A stretch of DNA of 20,315 bases from Saccoglossus kowalevskii (taxonomy: Eukaryota > Hemichordata > Enteropneusta > Harrimaniidae), in contig NW_003126148.1 in NCBI RefSeq assembly GCF_000003605.2, positions 1 to 20,315 on the forward strand. Reading direction: 5' to 3'. Of this stretch, positions 10,110 to 19,115 are shown piece after piece. Both the position numbers and the translations under genes were made by a program. The notes below the pieces were generated by a model, which worked only from the letters and a program-made list of their open reading frames with translations, did not search any database and had not been told where the DNA came from. Positions within the stretch are counted from its first letter, which is position 1. Every line of letters begins with the position of its first letter.

Positions 10110-11690
10110 CCCCAAGATGTCAGGGCCACTAAGTTCATGCCTCCAAGAAGTCAGGGCCACTAAGTTTATGCCCCCAAGATGTCAGGGCCACTAAGTTTAT
10201 GCTTCCCAAGATGTCAGGGCCACTGAGTTTATACCCCCAAGATGTCAGGGCCACTAAGTTTATGACCCCAAGATGTCAGAGCCACTAAGTTTATGCCCCC
10301 AAGATGTCAGGTCCACTAAGTTTATGCCCCAAAGATATCAGGTCCACTAAGTTTATGCCCCCAAGATGTCAGGGGCACTAAATTTATGCCCCCAAGATGT
10401 CAGGGCCACTAAGTTCATGCCTCCAAGATGTCAGGGCCACTAAGTTTATGCCCCCAAGATGTCAGGGCCACTAAGTTTATGCCCCAATATGTCAGAGCCA
10501 CTAAGTTAATGCCCCTGAGATATAAGGGTCACTGAGTGCATGTCCCCCAAATGCACATTAAGATGTGAGGGCCACTATGCTTATACTCCCAAGATGTCAG
10601 GGCCACTGAGTACATACCCCCAAAATGTCAGGGCCACTAAGTGTATGCCCCCAAGACGTCAGGGCCACTACGTTTATGCCCCCAAGATGTCAGGGCCACC
10701 AATTAAATACCCCGAAAATGTCAGGGCCACTAAGTTTATGCCCCCAAGACATCAGGGCCACTAAGTTTATGCCCCCAAGATGTCAGAGCCACCGATTTAA
10801 TACCCCCAAGATGTCAGGGCCACTAAGTTTATGCCCCCAAGATGTCAGGGCCACTAAGTTTATGCCCCCAATATGTCAGGGCCACTAAGTTTATGCCCCC
10901 AAGATGTCAGGGCCACTAAGTTTATGCCCCCAAGATGTCAGGGCCACTAAGTTTATGCCTCCAAGATGTCAGGTCCACTAAGTTTATGCCCCCAAGATGT
11001 CAGGCCACTAAGTTTATGCCCCGAGATGTCAGGGCCACTAAGTTTATGCCCCTGAGATATCAGGGTCACTGAGTGCATGTCCCCAAGATGTAAGGGAAAC
11101 TAAGTTTGTGCCCCCAATACGTCAGGGCCACTAAGTTTATGCCCCCAAGATGTCAGGGCCACCAATTTAATACCCCCAAGATGTCAGGGCCACTAAGTTT
11201 ATGCCCCCAAGATGTCAGAGCCACTAAGTTTATGCCCCCAATATGTCAGGGCCACTAAGTTTATGCCCCAAGATGTCAGAGCCACTAAGTTTATGCCTCC
11301 AAGATGTCTGGGCCACTAAGTTTATGCCCCCAAGATGTCAGGGCCACTAAGTTTATGCGCCCAAGATGTCAGGTCCACTAAATTTATGCCCCCAAGATGT
11401 CAAAGCCACTATGTTTATGCCTCCAAGATGTCAGGGCCACTAAGTTTATGCCCCCAAGATGTCAGGGCCACTAAGTTTATGCCCCCAAGATGTCAGGTCC
11501 ACTAAGTTTATGCCCCCAAGATGTCAGGCCACTAAGTTTATGCCCCAAGATGTCAGGGCCACTAAGTCTATGCCCCCAAGATGTAAGGGCCACTAAGTTT
11601 ATGCCCCCAAGACGTCAGGGCCACTAAGTTTATGCCCCAAGATGTCAGGGCCACAAAGTTTATGCCCCCAAGATGTCAGGGCCACTACGT
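10110..11690 (+). repeat. Mostly simple array with one isolated cassette
   Basis: Consensus-like monomers with many local changes (CAGGTCCACTAAG, CAGGCCACTAAG, TGCCCCAAGATG, CCAATATGTC) fill this region. A single cassette lies at 10500-10800: GATATAAGGG, a 43-mer at 10529, a TTATACTCCC monomer, ACTGAGTACATAC and two AATTAAATAC-type monomers. No TGCGTGCATG 43-mer occurs between 9246 and 11775, the longest gap in the window (2529 bp). Several 30-bp monomers (four C in the C-run, or GGCC shortened) cluster at 10990-11040 and 11520-11560. No gene or other element seen. Confidence 0.85.
11066..11096 (+). repeat. 31-bp counterpart of the 43-mer without the 12-bp insertion
   Basis: The monomer reads TCACTGAGTGCATG then TCCCCAAGATGTAAGGG, exactly 31 bp, and follows a CCCCTGAGATATCAGGG monomer just as the 43-mers do. 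Its left half is that of a 43-mer, but the 12 inserted bases are missing and the right half is an ordinary GATGTAAGGG end. It is either a survivor of the form that existed before the insertion, or a recombinant between a 43-mer and a normal unit. The next monomer begins GGGAAACTAAG, a rare variant otherwise noted near 5750, 14973 and 16577. Confidence 0.85.
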
Positions 11691-13594
11691 TTATGCCCCC
11701 AAGATGTCAGTGCCACTAAGTTTATGTTCCCAAGATGTCAGGGCCACTAAGTTTATGCCCCTGATATATCAGGGTCACTGCGTGCATGTCCCCCAAATGC
11801 CCATTAAGTTGTCAGGGCCACTATGCTTATGCCCCCAAGATGTCAGGGCCACTGAGTACATACCCCCAAAATGTCAGGGCCACTAAGTTTATGCCCCCAA
11901 GACGTCAGGGCCACTAAATTTATGCCCCCAAGATGTCAGGGCCACTAAGTTCATGCCCCCAAGATGTTAGGGCCACTAAGTTTATGCCTCCAAGATGTCA
12001 GGGCCACTAAGTTTATGCCCCCAAGATGTCAGGGCCACTAAGTTTATGCCCCAATATGTCAGAGCCACTAAGTTAATGCCCCTGGGATATCAGGGCCACT
12101 ACGTTTATGCCCCCAATATGTCAGGGCCACTAAGATTATGCCCCCAAGATGTCAGGGCCACTAGGTTTATGCCCTCAAGATGTCAGGACCACTAAGTTTA
12201 TGCCCCTGAGATATCAGGGTCACTGAGTGCATGTCCCCCAAATGCCCATTAAGTTGTGGGGGCCACTATGCTTATGCCCCCAAGATGTCAGGGCCACTGA
12301 GTACATACCCCCAAAATGTCAGGGCCACCTAGTTTATGCCCCCAAGACGTCAGGGCCACTAAGTTTATGCCCCCAAGTTGTCAGGGCCACCAATTAAATA
12401 CCCCCAAAATGTCAGGGCCACTAAGTTTATGCCTCCAAGATGTCAGGGCCACTAAGTTTATGCCCCCAAGATGTAAGGGCCACTAAGTTTATGCCCCCAA
12501 GACGTCAGGGCCACTAAGTTTATGCCCCCAAGATGTCAGGGCCATCAATTAAATACCCCAAAATGTCAGGGCCACTAAGTCTATGGCCCCAAGACGTCAG
12601 GGTCACTAAGTTTATGCCCCCTAGATGTCAGGGCCACTAAGTTTATGCCCCCAAGATGTCAGGGCCACTAAGTTTATGTTCCCAAGATGTCAGGGCCACT
12701 AAGTTTATGCCCCTGATATATCAGGGTCACTGCGTGCATGTCCCCCAAATGCCCATTAAGTTGTCAGGGCCACTATGCTTATGCCCCCAAGATGTCAGGG
12801 CCACTGAGTACATACCCCCAAAATGTCAGGGCCACTAAGTTTATGCCCCCAAGACGTTAGGGCCACTAAGTTTATGCCCCCAAGATGTCAGGGCCACTAA
12901 GTTCATGCCCCCAAGATGTTAGGGCCACTAAGTTTATGCCTCCAAGATGTCAGGGCCACTAAGTTTATGCCCCCAAGATGTCAGGGCCACGAAGTTTATG
13001 CCCCAATATGTCAGAGCCACTAAGTTAATGCCCCTGGGATATCAGGGCCACTACGTTTATGCCCCCAATATGTCAGGGCCACTAAGATTATGCCCCCAAG
13101 ATGTCAGGGCCACTAGGTTTATGCCCTCAAGATGTCAGGACCACTAAGTTTATGCCCCTGAGATATCAGGGTCACTGAGTGCATGTCCCCCAAATGCCCA
13201 TTAAGTTGTGGGGGCCACTATACTTATGCCCCCAAGATGTCAGGGCCACTGAGTACATACCCCCAAAATGTCAGGGCCACCTAGTTTATGCCCCCAAGAC
13301 GTCAGGGCCACTAAGTTTATGCCCCCAAGTTGTCAGGGCCACCAATTAAATACCCCCAAAATGTCAGGGCCACTAAGTTTATGCCTCCAAGACGTCAGGG
13401 CCACTAAGTTTATGCCCCCAAGATGTAAGGGCCACTAAGTTTATGCCCCCAAGACGTCAGGGCCACTAAGTTTATGCCCCCAAGATGTCAGAGCCATCAA
13501 TTAAATACCCCCAAAATGTCAGGGCCACTAAGTCTATGGCCCCAAGACGTCAGGGCCACTAAGTTTATGCCCCCAAGATGTCAGGGCCACTAAG
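11690..13594 (+). repeat. 952-bp HOR in direct tandem (two copies, start of a third)
   Basis: The stretch from about 11690 to 12641 repeats from 12642 to 13594. Markers recur at 952 bp: GATATATC monomers (11763/12715), TGCGTGCATG 43-mers (11775/12727), and the second TGAGTGCATG 43-mers with GTTGTGGGGG (12220/13172). A third 43-mer at 13680 follows 953 bp on, but that unit soon turns into family B order. The copies differ at few places: CACTAAG/CACGAAG near 12980, CTATGCTTATG/CTATACTTATG near 13217, AAGATG/AAGACG near 13388, and one C-run length near 12556. The unit contains CAATATGTCAGAGCC, GTTAATGCCCCTGGGATATC and CTAAGATTATG monomers found only here. Confidence 0.9.
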
Positions 13595-16195
13595 TTTATG
13601 CCCCCAATATGTCAGGGCCACTAAGTTTATGTTCCCAAGATGTCAGGGCCACTAAGTTTATGCCCCTGAGATATCAGGGTCACTGCGTGCATGTCCCCCA
13701 AATGCCCATTAAGTTGTCAGGGGCACTATGCTTATTCCCCCAAGATGTCAGGGCCACTGAGTTTATACCCCCAAGATGTCACGGCCACTATGTTTATGCC
13801 CCCAAGACGCCAGGGCCAATAAGTTTATGCTCCCAAGATGTCAGGGCCACCAATTAAATACCCCCAAAATATCAGGGCCACTAAATTTATGCCCACAAGA
13901 CGTCAGGGTCACGAAGTTTATGCCTCCAAGAAGTCAGGGCCACTAAGTTTATGCCCCCAAGACGTCAGGGCCACTAAGTTTATGCCCCCAAGTTGTCAGG
14001 GCCACCAATTAATTACCCCCAAAATGTCAGGGCCACTAAGTTTATGCCCCAAAGACGTCAGGGCCACTAAGTTTATGCCCCCAAGATGTAAGGGCCACTA
14101 AGTTTATGCCCCGAAGACGTCAGGGCCACTAAGTTTATGCCCCCAAGAAGTCAGGGCCATCAATTAAATACCCCCAAAATGTCAGGGCCACTAAGTCTAT
14201 GGGCCCAAGACGTCAGGGCCACTAAGTTTATGCCCCCAAGATGTCAGGGCCACTACGTTTATGTTCCCAAGATGTCAGGGCCACTAAGTTTATGCCCCTG
14301 AGATATCAGGGTCACTGCGTGCATGTCCCCCAAATGTCCATTAAATTGTCAGGGCCACTATGCTTATGCCCCCAAGATGTCAGGGCCACTGAGTTCATAC
14401 CCACAAAATGTCACGGCCACTATGTTTATGCCCCCAAGACGCCAGGGCCAATAAGTTTATGCTCCCAAGATGTCAGGGCCACCAATTAAATACCCCCAAA
14501 ATATCAGGGCCACTAAATTTATGCCCACAAGACGTCAGGGTCACGAAGTTTATGCCCCCAAGATGTAAGGGCCACTAAGTCTATGCCACCAAGGCGTGAG
14601 GGCCACTAAATTTATGCCCACAAGATGTCAGGGCCACCAATTAAATACCCCCAAGATGTCAGGGCCACTAAGTTTATGCCCCCAAGATGTCAGGGCCACT
14701 AAGTTTATGCCCCCTAGATGTCAGGGCCACTAAGTTTATTGCCCCAAGATGTCAGGGCCACTAAGTTTATGCCTCCAAGAAGTCAGGGCCACTAAGTTTA
14801 TGCCCCCAAGACGTCAGGGCCACTAAGTTTATGCCCCCAAGTTGTCAGGGCCAACAATTAAATACCCCCAAAATGTCAGGGCCACTAAGTTTATGCCCCC
14901 AAGACGTCAGGGCCACTAAGTTTATGCCCCCAATATGTAAGGGCCACTAAGTTTATGCCCCCAAGACGTCAGGGAAACTAAGTTTATGCCCCCAAGATGT
15001 CAGGGCCATCAATTAAATACCCCCAAAATGTCAGGGCCACTAAGTCTATGGCCCCAAGACGTCAGGGCCACTACGTTTATGCCCCCAAGATGTCAGGGCC
15101 ACTAAGTTTATGCCCCCAAGATGTCAGGGCCACTAAGTTTATGTTCCCAAGATGTGAGGGCCACTAAGTTTATGCCCCTGAGATATCAGGGTCACTGCGT
15201 GCATGTCCCCCAAATGCCCATTAAGTTGTCAGGGCCACTATGCTTATGCCCCCAAGATGTCAGGGCCTCAGAGTACATACCCCCAAAATGTCAGGGCCAC
15301 TAAGTTTATGCCCCCATGACGTCAGGGCCACTAAGTTTATGCCCCCAAGATGTCAGGGCCACCAATTAAATACCCCCAAAATGTCAGGGCCACTAAGTTT
15401 ATGCCCCCAAGATGTAAGGGCCACTAAGTTTATGCCCCCAAGACATCAGGGCCACTAAGTTTATGCCCCCAAGATGTCAGGGCCATTAAGTTTATGTCCC
15501 CAAGTTGTCAGGGCCACCAATTAAATACCCCCAAAATGTCAGGGCCACTAATTTTATGCCCCCAAGTTGTCAGGGCCACCAATTAAATACCCCCAAAATG
15601 TCAGGGCCACTAAGTTTATGCCCCAAAGACGTCAGGGCCACTAAGTTTATGCCCCCAAGATGTAAGGGCCACTAAGTTTATGCCCCGAAGACGTCAGGGC
15701 CACTAAGTTTATGCCCCCAAGAAGTCAGGGCCATCAATTAAATACCCCCAAAATGTCAGGGCCACTAAGTCTATGGGCCCAAGACGTCAGGGCCACTAAG
15801 TTTATGCTCCCAAGATGTCAGGGCCACTACGTTTATGTTCCCAAGATGTCAGGGCCACTAAGTTTATGCCCCTGAGATATCAGGGTCACTGCGTGCATGT
15901 CCCCCAAATGTCCATTAAGTTGTCAGGGCCACTATGCTTATGCCCCAAGATGTCAGGGCCACTGAGTTCATACCCCCAAAATGTCACGGCCACTATGTTT
16001 ATGCCCCCAAGACGCCAGGGCCAATAAGTTTATGCTCCCAAGATGTCAGGGCCACAAATTAAATACCCCCAAAATATCAGGGCCACTAAATTTATGCCCA
16101 CAAGACGTCAGGGTCACGAAGTTTATGCCCCCAAGATGTAAGGGCCACTAAGTCTATGCCCCCAAGGCGTGAGGGCCACTAAGTTTATGCCCCCA

Positions 16196-16480
16196 AGATG
16201 TCAGGGCCAGCAATTAAATACCCCCAAGATGTCAGGGCCACTAAGTTTATGCCCCCAAGATGTCAGGGCCACTAAGTTTATGCCCCCTAGATGTCAGGGC
16301 CACTAAGTTTATGCCCCCAAGATGTCAGGGCCACTAAGTTTATGCCTCCAAGATGTCAGGGCCACTAAGTTTATGCCCCCAAGATGTCAGGGCCAGCAAT
16401 TAAATACCCCCAAGATGTCAGGGCCACTAAGTTTATGCCCCCAAGATGTCAGGGCCAGCAATTAAATACCCCCAAGATGT
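16196..16480 (+). repeat. Local expansion of CCAGCAATTAAATAC monomers
   Basis: CCAGCAATTAAATAC monomers occur at about 16207, 16393 and 16455, each followed by CCCCCAAGATGTC and consensus monomers. Elsewhere the corresponding variant reads CCACCAATTAAATAC or CCATCAATTAAATAC, so C-to-G at this site is private here. The last two are 62 bp (two monomers) apart, consistent with a small recent duplication. Confidence 0.75.
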
Positions 16481-18002
16481 CAGGGCCACTAAGTTTATGC
16501 CCCCAAGATGTCAGGGCCACTAAGTTTATGCCCTCAAGATGTAAGGGCCACTAAGTTTATGCCCCCAAGACGTCAGGGAAACTAAGTTTATGCCCCCAAG
16601 ATGTCAGGGCCATCAATTAAATACCCCCAAAATGTCAGGGCCACTAAGTCTATGGCCCCAAGACGTCAGGGCCACTACGTTTATGCCCCCAAGATGTCAG
16701 GGCCACTAAGTTTATGCCCCCAAGATGTCAGGGCCACTAAGTTTATGTTCCCAAGATGTCAGGGCCACTAAGTTTATGCCCCTGAGATATCAGGGTCACT
16801 GCGTGCATGTCCCCCAAATGCCCATTAAGTTGTCAGGGCCACTATGCTTATGCCCCCAAGATGTCAGGGCCTCTGAGTACATACCCCCAAAATGTCAGGG
16901 CCACTAAGTTTATGCCCCCATGACGTCAGGGCCACTAAGTTTATGCCCCCAAGATGTCAGGGCCACCAATTAAATACCCCCAAAATGCCAGGGCCACTAA
17001 GTTTATGCCCCCAAGATGAAAGGGCCACTAAGTTTATGCCCCCAAGACATCAGGGCCACTAAGTTTATGCCCCCAAGATGTCAGGGCCACTAAGTTTATG
17101 CCCCCAAGTTGTCAGGGCCACCAATTAAATACCCCCAAAATGTCAGGGCCACTAAGTTTATGCCCCCAAGTTGTCAGGGCCACCAATTAAATACCCCCAA
17201 AATGTCAGGGCCACTAAGTTTATGCCCCCAAAATGTCAGGGCCACTAAGTCTATGGCCCAAAGACGTCAGGGCCACTAAGTTTATGCCCCCAAGATGTCA
17301 GGGCCACTAAGTTTATGCCCCCAAGATGTCAGGGCCACTATGTTTATGTTCCCAGATGTCGGGGCCACTAAGTTTATGCCCCTGAGATATCAGGGTCACT
17401 GCGTGCATGTCCCCCAAATGCCCGTTAAGTTGTCAGGGCCACTATGCTTATGCCCCCAAGATGTCAGGGCCACTGAATTCATACCCCCAAAATGTAAGGG
17501 CCACTATGTTTATGCCCCCAAGACGCCAGGGCCATTAAGTTTATGCTCCCAAGATGTCAGGGCCACCAATTAAATACCCCCAAAATATCAGGGCCACTAA
17601 ATTTATGCCCACAAGACGTCAGGGTCACGAAGTGTATGCCCCCAAGATGTAAGGGCCACTAAGTCTAAGCCCCCAAGGCGTCAGGGCCACTAAGTTTATG
17701 CCCCCAAGATGTCAGGGCCACCAATTAAATACCCCCAAGATTTCAGGGCCACTAAGTTTATGCCCCCAAGATGTCAGGGCCACTAAGTTTATGCACCCAA
17801 GATGCCAGGGCCACTAAGTTTATGGCCCCAAGATGTCAGGGCCACTAAGTTCATGCCTCCAAGAAGTCAGGGCCACTGAGTTTATGCCCCCAAGATGGCA
17901 GGGCCACTAAGTTTATGCCCCCAAGATGTCAGGGCCACTAAGTTTATGCCCCAAGATGTCAGGGCCACTAAGTTCATGCCTCCAAGAAGTCAGGGCCACT
18001 AA

Positions 18003-18830
18003 GTTTATGCCCCCAAAACGTCAGGGCCACTAAGTTTATGCCCCCACGATGTAAGGGCCACTAAGTTTATGCCCCGAAGACGTCAGGGCCACTAAGTTTA
18101 TGCCCCAAGAAGTCAGGGCCATCAATTAAATACCCCCAAAATGTCAGGGCCACTAAGTCTATGGGCCCAAGACGTCAGGGCCACTAAGTTTATGCTCCCA
18201 AGATGTCAGGGCCACTAAGTTTATGCCCCCAAGATGTCAGGGCCACTAAGTTTATGTTCCCAAGATGTCAGGGCCTCTAAGTTTATGCCCCTGAGATATC
18301 AGGGTCACTGCATGCATGTCCCCCAAATGCCCATTAAGTTGTCAGGGCCACTATGCTTATGCCCCCAAGATTTCAGGGCCACTGAATTCATACCCCCAAA
18401 ATGTCAGGGCGACTAAGTTTATGCCCCAAAGACGTCAGGGCCACTAAGTTTATGCCCCCACGATGTAAGGGCCACTAAGTTTATGCCCCGAAGACGTCAG
18501 GGCCACTAAGTTTATGCCCCAAGAAGTCAGGGCCATCAATTAAATACCCCCAAAATGTCAGGGCCACAAAGTCTATGGGCCCAAGACGTCAGGACCACTA
18601 AGTTTATGCTCCCAAGATGTCAGGGCCACTAAGTTTATGCCCCCAAGATGTCAGGGCCACTAAGTTTATGTTCCCAAGATGTCAGGGCCACTAAGTTTAT
18701 GCCCCTGAGATATCAGGTTCACTGCATGCATGTCCCCCAAATGCCCATTAAGTTGTCAGGGCCACTATGCTTATGCCCCCAAGATGTCAGGGCCACTGAA
18801 TTCATACCCCCAAAATGTAAGGGCCACTAT
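18003..18830 (+). repeat. 414-bp tandem duplication (18003-18416 and 18417-18830)
   Basis: The two halves match at offset 414 bp (13x31+11). Both carry the rare CCCCCACGATGTAAGGG (18041/18455), CCCCAAGAAGTC, GCCATCAATTAAAT, TATGGGCCC, TATGCTCCC and the TGCATGCATG form of the 43-mer (18305/18719), which is found nowhere else in the window. The junction near 18400-18420 reads CAGGGCGACTAAG, an altered monomer start. The first copy has GATTTCAGGG and GGGCCTCTAAG changes that the second lacks; the second has CAGGACC and CAGGTTCACTG. Confidence 0.85.
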
Positions 18831-18964
18831 GTTTATGCCCCCAAGACGCCAGGGCCATTAAGTTTATGCTCCCAAGATGTCAGGGCCACCAATTAAATAC
18901 CCCCAAAATATCAGGGCCACTAAATTTATGCCCACAAGACGTCAGGGTCACGAAGTTTATGCCC

Positions 18965-19115
18965 CCAAGATGTAAAGGGCCACTAAGTCTAAGCCCCCAA
19001 GGCGTCAGGCCCACTAAGTTTATGCCCCCAAGATGTCAGGCCACCAATTAAATACCCCCAAGATGTCAGGCCACTAAGTTTATGCCCCCAGATATCAGGG
19101 TCATAAGTTTATGCC
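18965..19115 (+). repeat. Cluster of length-altered monomers
   Basis: In about 150 bp several monomers depart from 31 bp: GATGTAAAGGGCC (extra A), GTCTAAGCCCCC, GTCAGGCCACCAATTAAAT and GTCAGGCCACTAAG (missing G bases), CCCCCAGATATCAGGG (missing bases) and GGGTCATAAGTTTATG (missing CT or CAC). Elsewhere such changes are isolated. The GATATCAGGGTCA piece resembles the left edge of a 43-mer cassette joined to an ordinary TAAGTTTATG end, so part of a cassette may have been lost here. Confidence 0.7.

Larger units (their letters stand above)
5600..10110 (+). repeat. HOR domain B, first segment
   Basis: After the 43-mer at 5606, 43-mers at 5960, 6406, 7132, 7981, 8520 and 9246 carry the TGCGTGCATG form. 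Each is preceded by monomers with TATGTTCCCAAG and CCCCTGAGATATC. Spacings are 446, 726, 849, 539 and 726 bp, each a multiple of 31 plus 12 or 13. Between cassettes the same variants recur in order: GACGCCAGGG, CCACCAATTAAATAC, CCCACAAGACG, GGGTCACGAAG, GATGTAAGGG, AAGGCGTGAGGG, CCCCCTAGATG, CCTCCAAGAAGTC, CAAGTTGTC, GCCATCAATTAAAT and TCTATGGCCCC. The variable spacing reflects loss or gain of whole monomers from a longer parent unit. Confidence 0.88.
6085..16928 (+). promoter_or_regulatory. Six perfect CRE-type palindromes (TGACGTCA) in variant monomers
   Basis: The variant CCCCCATGACGTCAGGG contains TGACGTCA, the full palindromic CREB/ATF site, at 6085-6092, 6178-6185, 6531-6538, 8645-8652, 15317-15324 and 16921-16928. 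Ordinary monomers have AAGATGTCA or AAGACGTCA and so lack it. All six lie shortly downstream of a 43-mer cassette, and descend from one variant spread by duplication. The sequence match is direct. Function is not shown: no gene is in view, and CpG methylation would be expected to weaken binding. Confidence 0.4.
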
